Source of the DNA: Akkermansia massiliensis
GTDB lineage: Bacteria > Verrucomicrobiota > Verrucomicrobiia > Verrucomicrobiales > Akkermansiaceae
Direction of reading: 5' to 3'
DNA: 64,000 bases
Assembly: GCF_018847375.1 (NCBI RefSeq)
Contig: NZ_CP072036.1
Location: 1,550,001 to 1,614,000, forward strand
This document shows, piece after piece, positions 1-9,206 of this stretch. Position numbers and translations under genes: made by a program. How positions within the stretch are numbered: position 1 is the first letter of the stretch; the number at the start of each line of letters is the position of its first letter. The notes below the pieces were generated by a model. That model was not told the DNA's origin and did no database searches. It saw only the letters and a program-made list of their open reading frames with translations.

Positions 1-96
1 ACGGAGCCGGCATCCTGGCAGCGCAATTCAGGGGCGGACAGGGGAAAATTCTCCTGAACTTCGTTAGGGTAATCCAAACAGCAGAAGGAAAATCTT

Positions 97-360
97 ATGG
101 AAATACCGGATGAAATGATTGAAACGCTGGTGCCTGCCGTGCGGGAGCAGCTGGAAGCGCCGGACACTGCCTATGTCAAGGCCTGCCTGGAGCGCCTGAC
201 AGGCCGGGAAAAACTGGAAGAGCAGGAAGCCCTGGAACTGATGGCGCAGGCCCTTGCCATCACCATTAATGAGATGGTGGTGGGCGGCCGCCCCTTTGAT
301 TCGGGAAAGTACAAGGCGCTTTTGAAAGATTTGCCGGCCCTTCCGGATGAGGCTCCGTGA
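97..360 (+). CDS. Small acidic hypothetical protein (87 aa)
   Basis: I do not recognise the family. The protein is short, acidic and mostly helical in appearance, rich in Glu, Leu and Ala, with no signal peptide or membrane segment, so it is probably cytoplasmic. An AGAAGGAA ribosome-binding site lies about 6 bases before the ATG, which is better than most starts in this window and supports a real gene. It ends 56 bp before the H1-like gene on the same strand, so the two may be cotranscribed. Confidence 0.65.
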   Translation: MEIPDEMIETLVPAVREQLEAPDTAYVKACLERLTGREKLEEQEALELMAQALAITINEMVVGGRPFDSGKYKALLKDLPALPDEAP

Positions 361-416
361 TAAATCTCGACAATCTCCGGAATTGATTCATAATCCTTTC
401 TTTCACTTGAAATTTT

Positions 417-1235
417 ATGGCAAAAAAACCATTAGAAACAGGTGCTCCGGAAGCGTCCGCAGCCAAAAAAATGGCTGCCCGCAAAACGGCTGCCAAAAAG
501 ACGGCCTCTACGACCAAGAAGGCCGCCGCGGCTGAAAAGAAGCCCGCTGCTGACGCCGCTTCCGTAGAAGCGCCCAAAACCAAAATCAAAACGGTCAAGT
601 CCGCCCCGAAAACCGCGGCCAAGGCAAAAACCGTGAAACCCGCCAAAAAGGCGGCTGACAAGAAGGCCCCCGCCGCTGAAGCGCCGGCTCCTTCCGTGAC
701 TCCGGCTCCCGCCGCTCCCGTTGAAAAAAATACCGCTCCCGAGGCTTCCCAAAGGCCCCAGGCTGCCGCTCCGGTCAAGGTCAAGCGCGAATCCTTCCGC
801 CCCAACCGCAACCCGGAACAGCAGGAACGCCATGAACAGCATGGCGGAGACTCCTTTGCCCAGCCGGAAACCGTGGGCGGAGCTTCTGAAGGTTCCTTCA
901 ACAAGCGCAAGCGTCGCCGCCGCAATAAAAAGGGCAACGGCTCAGAAGACCGCCAGCCCATGCAGGACTCCGCTTCCTTCAAGCAGCTGGATGGCAAGAA
1001 AGTGGCCTCCCGCGCCTGGAAAATGTTCCTGGCGGAAGTGTCTGAAGAAGGGCTTGCCCTGATGGACGACCAGACGGCGCGTGAAGCCGCGCGCCGTGCC
1101 TTCCGTTGCGCGGAATTCTTCATGATGGAAGAATCCCGCCGCAAGCACGCCCAGAAGGCCGCCCCCCAGCAGCAGGAAAAAGCTTCCTCTCCGGAGGAAG
1201 ACCGTGATTCCGAAGAGGATTCCGGCGAAGAATAA
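417..1235 (+). CDS. Histone H1-like Lys/Ala-rich DNA-binding protein (272 aa)
   Basis: The protein probably binds or compacts DNA. Residues 1-86 are a low-complexity Lys/Ala/Pro tract with repeated AAKK-type blocks, as in bacterial histone H1-like proteins. A Pro/Ala linker follows, then a basic cluster KRKRRRRNKK near residues 163-172. Residues 189-243 form a non-repetitive, helix-rich segment (around WKMFLAEVSEEGLALMDD) that looks like a folded domain, and the last 25 residues are strongly acidic. It is therefore more than a simple H1 tail: a basic arm plus a compact domain plus an acidic tail. No ribosome-binding site is obvious. A hairpin terminator follows within 25 bp. The DNA-binding role is inferred from composition. 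Confidence 0.75.
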   Translation: MAKKPLETGAPEASAAKKMAARKTAAKKTASTTKKAAAAEKKPAADAASVEAPKTKIKTVKSAPKTAAKAKTVKPAKKAADKKAPAAEAPAPSVTPAPAAPVEKNTAPEASQRPQAAAPVKVKRESFRPNRNPEQQERHEQHGGDSFAQPETVGGASEGSFNKRKRRRRNKKGNGSEDRQPMQDSASFKQLDGKKVASRAWKMFLAEVSEEGLALMDDQTAREAARRAFRCAEFFMMEESRRKHAQKAAPQQQEKASSPEEDRDSEEDSGEE

Positions 1236-1255
1236 TCCCGGCCTGTTCCGTTTTT

Positions 1256-1285
1256 GCCCTGCGGCTTGTGCCGCGGGGCTTTTTT
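1256..1285 (+). terminator. Rho-independent terminator of the H1-like gene
   Basis: A 10-bp GC-rich stem (1256-1265 with 1270-1279, one G-T pair) and a 4-base TTGT loop are followed directly by six T residues. It begins 20 bp after the stop codon of the H1-like gene. Confidence 0.85.
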
Positions 1286-1286
1286 A

Positions 1287-1645
1287 TGCCCTTGGGAAAG
1301 ACCTCTGAAAGGTGGCGGTGCTCTCCTAGGAAAGGCCGTTCCGGAAATGCGCTGGCGTCGTTTTCCCCTGATTTGCAGAATGGAAAACCCCTGTTTCACG
1401 CTTAAAGGTTCTTCCTGAATGGGAGCGAATCGATCTATTCTTCCGGCGTCTGTGAATGGCCGGACTTTTTTATCCGGGACATGGATGAGGGAAACGGGTT
1501 GAACCCGGTTGGCTTGACTGGGGCGGAATGGACACTCCTCCATCCATGCCGCTCTCATCAAGGAACGTCATGGGCATGGATGGATGCCGCCGCCTTTTAC
1601 GGTGGAAAAAAGCAGGGAAGGGTTGCGTTTTTGCCGTATTCCTGT
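1287..1645. other. Intergenic stretch between convergent genes
   Basis: About 360 bp lie between the terminator of the H1-like gene and the end of the MATE gene on the opposite strand. The reading frames crossing it have no recognisable protein content, and I see no RNA gene or repeat. Confidence 0.5.
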
Positions 1646-2983
1646 TTATACCTTCTTGCCGCGCCATTTTCCGCTCTTCAGGTACCACCACGCCAGTGCT
1701 ATCAGGGCAATGCCGTAAACGTGTTCGGAGAACCAGCAGAGAGCCACGTCAGGCTTGAGCCTGATGACGATGTAATAAACGGCGGCGGTGTAAACAGTCA
1801 GGGAAATCATCTCCATGATGAAGCCCGCCTTCGTGTTGCCCGTGCCGGATACGGCATTAAACAGGATGAATGCCGGAGCCATGATCAGGGTGGAGGTGGA
1901 CATCACATAAACGGAATTAATGCTGGCGGCAATCAGGGACGGATTATCCGTGAAAACTCTGAGAACGGGTTCCGGGAACAGGCACAGGATGACAAGCAGC
2001 GGAACCAGGATGGCATACGTCAGGTTAAGCGTCATCCCGCAGGTTCTGAACAGATAGCGCTGTTCCCCCGCGCCGATCTGGTTGCTGATGAGGGCTCCCG
2101 CCGTGGTGGCGAAGGCGCTGATCACCATGATGAGCAGCGCGGAAATATTGCGCACGATGTTGGTCACGGCCAGGGGGCGTTCCCCCAGATGTTCAATCGC
2201 CAGGAAAAAGATGAACCAGATGGAGACGGAAATGAAGGATTGCACCATGGTCCAGCCGGAAATGGACAGCATGCCTTTCAGCAGATGGGGACGGAACGTG
2301 AACGCCCGGCGGAAGCCGTACTTCCGCTTGTCTGCCGTCGTGCCCGTGTAAATGATGAAAAAGAGGAGGGAAACGGCCTCCGACACGCTGGAGGCAATGG
2401 CCGCCCCGGCGATGCCCATGACGGGAAAGCCGCCTTTCCCGAAAATGAGGCAGTAATTCAGCACCACGTTGCTCAGGAGCATCACGACGGAGTTGATCGT
2501 CAGAATCTTCGTTTGGGTAATCCCCACGTAATAGGCGCGGAACATCACGCAGAGGAAGGAGAAAAAGATGCCGTAGGTGCGCCAGTGCAGGTAATCCGCC
2601 GTGGCGTCGTAAACCTGCGGGGACTCGATGATATCCCGCAGGATGATGGGGGAAAAATATTGGGAGGCGGTGAACAGAACCACCGCCAGGGCCAGCATGA
2701 AATAACAGCCCTGGATCATGGTGGGTCCAATGCGGTTGTAACGGCGTTCCCCGTTGCGGCGCGCAATGATGATCTGCGCCCCGAAGCCGAAGCCGAAAGC
2801 CAGCATGAACATGGCCATGTAATACACGCCGCCCAGGGCGCACGCTCCCAGCGCCACATCCCCCACGCGGCCCAGGAAAATGGCGTCCGTCAGGCCGATC
2901 ATGTGCTCAATGATCAGGCTGATCATGAGGGGATACGACATGAGCCATATCTTTTGATAGGAAATAAAGGAGGGATTATTCAT
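1646..2983 (-). CDS. MATE family multidrug/Na+-driven efflux transporter (445 aa)
   Basis: An inner-membrane exporter of the MATE/DinF superfamily, which moves drugs or metabolites out of the cell in exchange for Na+ or H+. The 445-residue length and roughly twelve hydrophobic segments match the family. The N-terminal half carries the typical GLTDAIFLGRVGD and 'FGFGFGAQIIIARRNGE' type sequences, and the second half repeats the pattern (ISNQIGAGE), as expected for the two pseudo-symmetric six-helix bundles. It sits alone on the minus strand, 137 bp upstream of the end of trkH. The substrate cannot be told from sequence. Confidence 0.9.
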   Translation of the reverse strand: MNNPSFISYQKIWLMSYPLMISLIIEHMIGLTDAIFLGRVGDVALGACALGGVYYMAMFMLAFGFGFGAQIIIARRNGERRYNRIGPTMIQGCYFMLALAVVLFTASQYFSPIILRDIIESPQVYDATADYLHWRTYGIFFSFLCVMFRAYYVGITQTKILTINSVVMLLSNVVLNYCLIFGKGGFPVMGIAGAAIASSVSEAVSLLFFIIYTGTTADKRKYGFRRAFTFRPHLLKGMLSISGWTMVQSFISVSIWFIFFLAIEHLGERPLAVTNIVRNISALLIMVISAFATTAGALISNQIGAGEQRYLFRTCGMTLNLTYAILVPLLVILCLFPEPVLRVFTDNPSLIAASINSVYVMSTSTLIMAPAFILFNAVSGTGNTKAGFIMEMISLTVYTAAVYYIVIRLKPDVALCWFSEHVYGIALIALAWWYLKSGKWRGKKV

Positions 2984-3120
2984 AACAAGGGCGTTCCGCG
3001 GGCATGATCTGCCGGGAGCAGGCGCTAAAGGTCCGGCATTCTTGGCTCAAACCGTTTTCATGCAAGAAAGAAATGCGTTTGTCTCCATGTATGTCATGAA
3101 AAACGGAGAAAAACCGCGGG

Positions 3121-4920
3121 TCAGCTGAGGGGAAGCCTGGTTTCCGGATACCGCAGCGGAGACTTGCTGGGCTGTTTCATGAACGCCAGCACGAATGCCA
3201 CCATGCCCACGCGGCCCACGATCATGTTAAACACGATAATCCATTTGCCCGCATCGCTGAGTTCCGGCGTGACATTCCAGGAAAAACCTACCGTGGCGAA
3301 GGAGCTGACCACCTCGAAAAACAGGCGTTCCAGGCTCAGTCCCGGTTCCGCAAAACACATGACCGTGGTCATCATGCCTACCCAGGCCCCGGCCAGGATA
3401 ACGGTGATGACGGCGCGCTCCACCACGCTGCGGGCAATCCGGCGCTTGTGCATCACCACGTCCTGCTTGCCCTGCAAGATGCGCGCCACCTCCCCGCAGG
3501 AAACGGCGAACGCGGTGGTATGGACGCCCCCCGTCGTGGAACCGGGATTGCCGCCGATGAACATGAGCGCCCCCAGGAACAGGGCGTACGGGACGCTGTT
3601 GAGCGCCATGTCTGAAATATTGAACCCGGCGGTGCGCGCCGTGGCGTTGAACAGGCTTTCCCACAGAATCCAGTACCAGGGATCGGCAGAAGTGAACAGG
3701 CTGCCGTCAATCGCCTTGATCAGGAACAGGATCAATCCGCCGCCCAGCACCAGCGCGGCGGTCATGCGCACGACCAGCCAGCTGTACGTGGACCAGTGGC
3801 GGCTGATAGTGTTCCGGCTGTCCCAGCCCAGGGCCACCCTGGCGCGGCGGACGATCTCTAGGTACATCGCAAACCCCAGACTGCCGCAGAGCACCATCAC
3901 CATGATGGTAATCTGGCCGCCCATATTGTAGGCCACATCCGGCGTAGCCAGGTTGTCCGCAAACAGGCTGAACCCTGCGTTGCAGAAGCCGGAAACGGAA
4001 TGGAACACGGCGTACCACCAGAGCGTGTCCCCCTCCAGCCCCGGTACGTTCCTCCAGGAAAAATAAAGGGCTATGGCTCCCAGCGCCTCCACCCCGAACG
4101 TGACGGCAATGATGTTCTTGATGAACCGGTCCACCTGGGCGATGCCCTCTTCATCCAGCAGGTTGCTGATGGTCACCTTGGAACGCAGGCTCAGGCCCTG
4201 GCCCACCATCAGGGAGACGAAATAAGTGAACGTCATGATGCCGAAAGCGCCTACCTGGAAAAGCACCAGCAAAATGGTCTGCCCGTAATTGGTGAAATGC
4301 TCATGGACGTTCAGGGGCACCAGCCCCGTGACGCAGACGGCGCTGGTGCTGATGAAATAAGCGTCCGTAGGGGAAAGAATGATGCCGTCCTTGGTAGCGC
4401 CGGGCGACATGAGGAGGGTTCCCCCCAGCGTAATGAAGGCAATCAGCGTGAGCAGGAAAAGCAGGGCCGGGCGGATGCGCGGCAGGTGGAACCCCCGGTT
4501 CCGGCGGGCCAGGCGGAAAAAATACTCCTTCAGGTTCAGCAGGGGAGCCGCTCCGTAGCAGAGGCAGAGGGCGCGGAAAATATTCTGAAGCTCTATTCTG
4601 GAAATAAAGGTGGAATTGAAAAAATTCCCGGCCAGCATGACCAGGATAAGGAGGCCCAGCCCCAGCTCCATCCACCGCGGGTTCCGGATGGACCTGGCAA
4701 GCCACTTCTCCCGCAGGATGCCGAGAACTCCGGTAAGCTGGCCGAGCACCAGCAGGGACAGGATTTCCCGGAAATAACGCAGGGAAAGCTGGTCCTCATG
4801 AATCTCGCCGAAGCCGTTCCACCACAGCAGCCACATCAGGGCAGCCAGCGTACACAGGCCGAACCCCATTTCCATGACCTCAAAACGGTTCAATAGCGGT
4901 TTTTCCCTCGTCTCATTCAC
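3121..4920 (-). CDS. TrkH/KtrB-family potassium uptake channel subunit (599 aa)
   Basis: The membrane subunit of a Trk/Ktr K+ uptake system. The four selectivity-filter loops are visible in order: CVTGL near residue 200, SGFCNAGFS near 312, ARTAGFN near 427 and TVGFSWN near 543, the expected one-per-repeat pattern. At 599 residues it is longer than the typical 450-480. The extra length is an N-terminal block of about 130-150 residues with additional hydrophobic helices before the first repeat. No TrkA/KtrA regulatory subunit is next to it, so that partner must be encoded elsewhere. The start at 4920 leaves only a short gap to the divergent tRNA region. Confidence 0.92.
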   Translation of the reverse strand: MNETREKPLLNRFEVMEMGFGLCTLAALMWLLWWNGFGEIHEDQLSLRYFREILSLLVLGQLTGVLGILREKWLARSIRNPRWMELGLGLLILVMLAGNFFNSTFISRIELQNIFRALCLCYGAAPLLNLKEYFFRLARRNRGFHLPRIRPALLFLLTLIAFITLGGTLLMSPGATKDGIILSPTDAYFISTSAVCVTGLVPLNVHEHFTNYGQTILLVLFQVGAFGIMTFTYFVSLMVGQGLSLRSKVTISNLLDEEGIAQVDRFIKNIIAVTFGVEALGAIALYFSWRNVPGLEGDTLWWYAVFHSVSGFCNAGFSLFADNLATPDVAYNMGGQITIMVMVLCGSLGFAMYLEIVRRARVALGWDSRNTISRHWSTYSWLVVRMTAALVLGGGLILFLIKAIDGSLFTSADPWYWILWESLFNATARTAGFNISDMALNSVPYALFLGALMFIGGNPGSTTGGVHTTAFAVSCGEVARILQGKQDVVMHKRRIARSVVERAVITVILAGAWVGMMTTVMCFAEPGLSLERLFFEVVSSFATVGFSWNVTPELSDAGKWIIVFNMIVGRVGMVAFVLAFMKQPSKSPLRYPETRLPLS

Positions 4921-5070
4921 AAGCCTGAAATGGTGGTGCCTCTGATGCTGAGGGGAGACTACTGCATACGGAAGGATTTGAGAAGCCCTTATATCGTTTC
5001 CATGCCGTCCCGGTTGCCGGGGGGGGAAAGAGGCCCTGGAAAATATTTTCTTTCATGTGCAGGAAAATAG

Positions 5071-5100
5071 TTGCCAATCCGCCGCCGCTGTGCATAATAA
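5071..5100 (+). promoter_or_regulatory. Probable sigma70-type promoter of tRNA-Leu
   Basis: A TTGCCA -35 element (5071-5076) is followed by TAATAA at 5095-5100 (18-bp spacer) or CATAAT at 5093-5098 (16-bp spacer). Either places the transcription start about 15 bp before the mature tRNA 5' end. Confidence 0.6.
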
Positions 5101-5123
5101 CCCCCGTTCTTACCAAACCATGT

Positions 5124-5210
5124 GCGCTCGTGGCGGAATTGGTAGACGCGCTAGATTCAGGTTCTAGTGGGGGTTCCCCCGTGAAGGTTCGAGTCCTTTC
5201 GGGCGCACCA
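5124..5210 (+). tRNA. tRNA-Leu (anticodon CAG)
   Basis: The 7-bp acceptor stem pairs 5124-5130 with 5200-5206 (one G-U), followed by discriminator A and an encoded CCA (5208-5210). The anticodon stem CTAGA/TCTAG encloses the loop TTCAGGT, giving anticodon CAG. A long class II variable arm (GGGGGTTCCCCC-like) and the T-arm GGTTCGAGTCC are present, as required for a leucine tRNA. Length is 87 nt including CCA. Confidence 0.97.
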
Positions 5211-5213
5211 AAC

Positions 5214-5246
5214 AAGGCCGTGCAAGTTAACTGCTTGCACGGCCTT
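5214..5246 (+). terminator. Stem-loop terminator after tRNA-Leu
   Basis: A perfect 13-bp stem (5214-5226 with 5234-5246) with a 7-base TTAACTG loop starts 3 bp after the tRNA CCA. The following T-run is weak (TT, then ACTGGTTTC). Confidence 0.75.
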
Positions 5247-5416
5247 ACTGGTTTCTTGGGGATAACGGTTTCCATTCAAAATGGCATCAGGTGCGGGAAA
5301 ACGGGGCATTTTTTTGCAAATGACGGGAGTGGTGCTGCGAGGAAAGCTGCGCCCGCGGGGAATGAACGCGGAGCGCCTCAGTATTGTCTTGCAGTCAATA
5401 GAGAGATTAAAATCCC

Positions 5417-6463
5417 ATGTTCCCCGTTAAATGTTTTTTCTTTTCCGCTTCCGTTGTTTTATTCCTCATGTGCGCGTTTGCTCCGGCCGGGCGTGCGGAG
5501 GCGAAGATTGAGGACGTCGCCTCGTTCAAGGGGGCGCAGGTGACCGGAGTGACGGTGTCGGACAAGGGCAGGATTTTTGTCAATTTTCCCCGCTGGCAGG
5601 AGCAGATTCCGTGCTCCGTGGCGGAGGTCCGCAAGGACGGCAGCTATACCCCTTATCCGGATGAGAAAACCAACCGGTGGGAGAAGGGAATGCCCGGAGA
5701 CGGAGATGCGTTTGTGTGCGTGCAGTCCGTGGTTGCGGACGGAGACAGGCTTTATGTGATTGATACGAAGAATCCCATGATCGGCAAGACTGTCGCCGTT
5801 CCTGCATTGTACGTGTATGACCTCAATACGGACAAGCTTGTCAGGAAGTATCCCCTGGCGGAATCCACCAGCCCGGATTCCTATGTTAATGACCTGCGCG
5901 TGGACCGTGAGCATGGCAAAATTTATTTTACGGATTCCAACGATCCGGGGTTGATCGTCCTGGACATGAAGAGCGGAGAGAATTATCGAATGCTGGACCA
6001 TCACCCCTATACGACGGCGGAACAGGACCATGTCACCGTTGAGGGGAAGAGGCATGACGGAAAAGTCCATGCCGACGGGATTGCCCTGGACCGGAAGAAC
6101 GGCATCCTGTATTTCCACGCCCTGACGGGTAAAACCCTGTATGGAATACCCACCCGCCAACTGATTGACCGGAAGGTGGATGAAAGCAGGATTTTTTCCA
6201 TGAAAACGCCTTCCCCGGACGGCATGATCATGGACGACCGGGGCAACCTTTACATGGGGGACCTGGAAGAGAACCGCATTGTCTATCTCACTCCGGACCG
6301 CAAGGAGATCAAGGTTCTGGCTTCCGGGGACGGAATCAGCTGGCCGGACACGTTCAGCATTCATGACGGGTACCTGTATTTCACCAATTCCCGCATTCAG
6401 GAAGCCAGCGGGGATATTTCCAAGATGGAGTTTACGCTGAAAAGGGTGAAGCTGCCGGAATAA
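5417..6463 (+). CDS. Secreted major royal jelly/SMP-30-like beta-propeller protein (348 aa)
   Basis: An exported beta-propeller protein related to the major royal jelly (yellow) family, which overlaps the SMP-30/gluconolactonase fold. Residues 1-27 are a signal peptide ending near GRAEA. The mature part begins with a GVTVSDKGRIFVNFPRW motif typical of the family. Repeated blade sequences follow, such as YVNDLRVD, 'GKIYFTDSNDPGLIVLD', ADGIALD and DGMIMDDRGNLYMGDL. Substrates of bacterial members are mostly unknown. They are often lactonase-like or ligand-binding, so the reaction is left open. It follows the tRNA-Leu terminator and appears to be a single-gene unit. Confidence 0.8.
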   Translation: MFPVKCFFFSASVVLFLMCAFAPAGRAEAKIEDVASFKGAQVTGVTVSDKGRIFVNFPRWQEQIPCSVAEVRKDGSYTPYPDEKTNRWEKGMPGDGDAFVCVQSVVADGDRLYVIDTKNPMIGKTVAVPALYVYDLNTDKLVRKYPLAESTSPDSYVNDLRVDREHGKIYFTDSNDPGLIVLDMKSGENYRMLDHHPYTTAEQDHVTVEGKRHDGKVHADGIALDRKNGILYFHALTGKTLYGIPTRQLIDRKVDESRIFSMKTPSPDGMIMDDRGNLYMGDLEENRIVYLTPDRKEIKVLASGDGISWPDTFSIHDGYLYFTNSRIQEASGDISKMEFTLKRVKLPE

Positions 6464-6642
6464 GCGGCCTGGGCGGAGCGGAGGATGGCTGAGCCTCCGG
6501 CATCTGTGCCGTGAAACCGCTTGCGCCCTGCCGCCCTCCGCCGGAACCGCGACGTGGCTTGCCCCTGTTCCGGAGGTATTCTTCATCTTCCTTTACATGA
6601 CAGGCGCCCCGGGCTACAGTCCCCGCGTTTTTCAGGAAGGCA

Positions 6643-7680
6643 ATGATTCTTTTCAACTGTGACTACAGTGAAGGCGCCCATGCGGATATTCTCCGCAGGC
6701 TGGCGGAAACGAATATGGAACAGACAGCCGGGTATGGGGAGGACCCCTATTGCGACCGGGCCCGGGAGCTGATCGCTAATTTGTGCGGCAGAACGGACCT
6801 GGACATTCATTTCCTCATTGGAGGAACCCAGACCAATTTCACGGTGATTGCGGCGGCCTTGCGCCCCCATCAATGCGTGCTGTGCGCGGATGCAGGCCAT
6901 ATCAACGTCCATGAGTCGGGAGCGGTGGAGGCGTGCGGCCACAAGGTTTCCGCCATTCCATCCCTGGACGGGAAGCTGACGGCCCGGCAGATTGAGGATG
7001 CGTGGCACGCCCATTGGGACGACGAAACCCATGAACACATGCCTCAGCCCCGGATGGTTTATATTTCCCAGCCGACGGAGCTGGGGACCATTTATTCCCG
7101 GAGGGAACTTCAGGAGATTTCCGAAGTCTGCCGCCGCCGGGGGCTGTACCTGTATATGGACGGCGCGCGCCTCGGCTACGGCTTGTGCGATGAAGGCAAT
7201 GATCTGGATCTGCCGGCAATTGCCTCCCTCTGCGACGCCTTTTACATCGGCGGCACGAAGGTCGGCGCCCTGTTCGGGGAAGCCCTGGTGCTGCGCCATG
7301 ATGCCCTGAAGGAGGATTTCCGCTACATTGCCAAGCAGAAGGGCGGCCGGCTCGCGAAAGGGAGGCTTCTGGGCATCCAGTTTCTGGAGCTGTTCCGTGA
7401 CGGCCTTTATTTCCGCCTGGGGGCCCACGCGGACCGTCTGGCCGTGATGCTCCGGGATTTCTGCCGCGCCAGGGGACTGGCGCTCCCCGTTGCCAGCGGG
7501 ACGAACCAGCAGTTCGTCACGATGCCCGATTCCGTCCTGGATGAGTTGGGGAAGAAGTACGGCTTTGCCTACCTGCGCCGGGAGGATCCCTCCCACAGTA
7601 CCGTGCGTTTCTGCACGAGCTGGGCCACGCGGGAGGAAGACGTGCGGGAGTTGATGGCAGATATCGGCCGTTTGTGCTGA
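6643..7680 (+). CDS. Threonine aldolase family PLP enzyme (345 aa)
   Basis: A fold-type I PLP enzyme of the low-specificity L-threonine aldolase/beta-eliminating lyase group, which cleaves threonine or allo-threonine to glycine and acetaldehyde. K206 in GGTKVGA is the expected Schiff-base lysine. D173 and R176 in YMDGARLG match the cofactor-binding Asp and conserved Arg. The N-terminal 'FNCDYSEGAHADILRRLAE' and 'FLIGGTQTNFTVIAAALRP' are typical. Length matches the family (330-350). The true substrate could be another beta-hydroxy amino acid. No partner gene is evident nearby. Confidence 0.9.
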   Translation: MILFNCDYSEGAHADILRRLAETNMEQTAGYGEDPYCDRARELIANLCGRTDLDIHFLIGGTQTNFTVIAAALRPHQCVLCADAGHINVHESGAVEACGHKVSAIPSLDGKLTARQIEDAWHAHWDDETHEHMPQPRMVYISQPTELGTIYSRRELQEISEVCRRRGLYLYMDGARLGYGLCDEGNDLDLPAIASLCDAFYIGGTKVGALFGEALVLRHDALKEDFRYIAKQKGGRLAKGRLLGIQFLELFRDGLYFRLGAHADRLAVMLRDFCRARGLALPVASGTNQQFVTMPDSVLDELGKKYGFAYLRREDPSHSTVRFCTSWATREEDVRELMADIGRLC

Positions 7681-7996
7681 GGTGTTCCCGTTTCCAGAGA
7701 GCGCCGGGGTACCTGCACCGGGTTTCATTGTCTGCCGGGGCAGGGGGAAGAGCGTTCTCCGGCTCATCTCTGGGAAGCGGTATTGAGCTTTCCGGAATGC
7801 GGAAGGGCGGGGATGGCACGGATATGTCCTTGACCGCGCAGCAACCATGGCCGGGGGGACGCGTCCGCCGCCCGGCATGGAATAAATTTTCCGGAAGGAT
7901 GCTCCGGCTGCGATTTTGGCTGTAAAAGGCTTTTTCATGGTGTATAGGTGACTTCTGTTGAAACAGAGGCGTTCCGTACGCCGTATTATCATAGCC
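7681..7996. other. Intergenic stretch without a convincing gene
   Basis: About 315 bp separate the aldolase and the DUF418 gene. Short frames here encode low-complexity Arg/Gly-rich peptides without family resemblance. No clear hairpin terminator or RNA was found. Confidence 0.4.
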
Positions 7997-9181
7997 ATGG
8001 AACCCTTACTCTCTCCCGACAGCAAACGCATTTATGTGGTGGACGCCCTGCGCGGTTTTGCCGTGATGGCAATCATGCTGCTGCATTTCCTGGAACATTT
8101 CATCTACAATTCCTATCCCGTGGCTTCCTCCCCGGTGATGGAGGCGGCCAACCAGCAGTTCAAGGACGCTTTTTTCTTCCTGTTTGCCGGAAAGTCCTAC
8201 ACCATTTTCGCCCTGTTGTTCGGGTTCACCTTTGCCATCCAGTACCGCAACCAGGCCCGGAAGGGCCGTGACTTTGCGGGCAGGTTTGTCTGGCGCATGT
8301 GCCTGCTGGCGGTGTTCGCCTGCATGAATGCGGTGTTTTTTCCGGGCGGAGACGTGCTGCTGACCTTCGCCATCGCAGGGCTGCTCCTGGTGCCGTGCCG
8401 CCAGCTGAAGACTTCCACTCTGGTGGTATTATCCCTGTTCTTCCTGGCCCAGCCCCTGGAATGGGCGTATGCGGCAGCGCAGTGGGTGAATCCGGGCTGG
8501 GCGCCTCCCTCCCTGGCTGTTGCGGAATCGTACGCTGCCCTGAAAACGGCTGTGGATACGGGCAATTTCTGGCTGATGGCGTGGGAGAACCTGACGGTGG
8601 GGCAGTGGGCAAGCCTGGCCTGGGGCATTGAGGCGGGGCGCCTGATGCAGGCTCCGGGACTGTTTCTGCTGGGGTTCGTGCTGGGGCGGCAGGATTTCTT
8701 TTTGCAGAATGACCGGAATGCCATGTTCTGGACCCGGGGGATGCTTCTTTCCCTGGCCGGAGCCGTGGCGTTTTATGTGGTGATGTCCCTGCCGGATTTG
8801 CCTGCCCCGGTGCACACCGTGTTCACCATGTGGCACAATGTCTGCTTTACCGGCGTGTGGGTAGCCGGGTTCGTCCTGTTGTACCGGCTGGAATATTTCA
8901 GGAAAGTGACGGTTCCTCTGCTGACTTATGGACGCATGAGCCTGACCAACTATGTCTCCCAGTCCCTGATAGGCTCCCTGATTTTCTTCCCGTACGCGCT
9001 GGGGCTGGCTCCTTATTGCGGGTATCTGGCCAGCTTTGCAATCGGCTGCGCCGCCATGGCCGGGCAGATATGGTTCTGCCGCTGGTGGCTGGAGCGGCAC
9101 CGTTACGGGGTGCTGGAAGGGCTGTGGCACCGGGCAACCTGGATGGGCGCCGGAAAGGCGGCCAAGCCGGAAGCCCGGTAG
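7997..9181 (+). CDS. DUF418 domain membrane protein (394 aa)
   Basis: An integral membrane protein of the YeiB/DUF418 group, whose function is not established. The N-terminus RIYVVDALRGFAVMAIMLLH is the characteristic DALRG opening shared with the acyltransferase-3/DUF418 superfamily. The C-terminal half, with TYGRMSLTNYVSQSLIG followed by a final helix pair, is the diagnostic DUF418 region. About nine or ten hydrophobic segments are visible. The ATG at 7997 is preferred over the in-frame 7958, because the 13 upstream residues (MKQRRSVRR...) are not family-like. Confidence 0.85.
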   Translation: MEPLLSPDSKRIYVVDALRGFAVMAIMLLHFLEHFIYNSYPVASSPVMEAANQQFKDAFFFLFAGKSYTIFALLFGFTFAIQYRNQARKGRDFAGRFVWRMCLLAVFACMNAVFFPGGDVLLTFAIAGLLLVPCRQLKTSTLVVLSLFFLAQPLEWAYAAAQWVNPGWAPPSLAVAESYAALKTAVDTGNFWLMAWENLTVGQWASLAWGIEAGRLMQAPGLFLLGFVLGRQDFFLQNDRNAMFWTRGMLLSLAGAVAFYVVMSLPDLPAPVHTVFTMWHNVCFTGVWVAGFVLLYRLEYFRKVTVPLLTYGRMSLTNYVSQSLIGSLIFFPYALGLAPYCGYLASFAIGCAAMAGQIWFCRWWLERHRYGVLEGLWHRATWMGAGKAAKPEAR

Positions 9182-9206
9182 AAACGGTGATTTTCTCCGG
9201 TACAGG

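Noticed and set aside
1481..3007. 508-codon plus-strand frame opposite the MATE gene
   Set aside because: Arg/His/Gln-rich shadow without resemblance; the minus-strand protein has a full MATE architecture.
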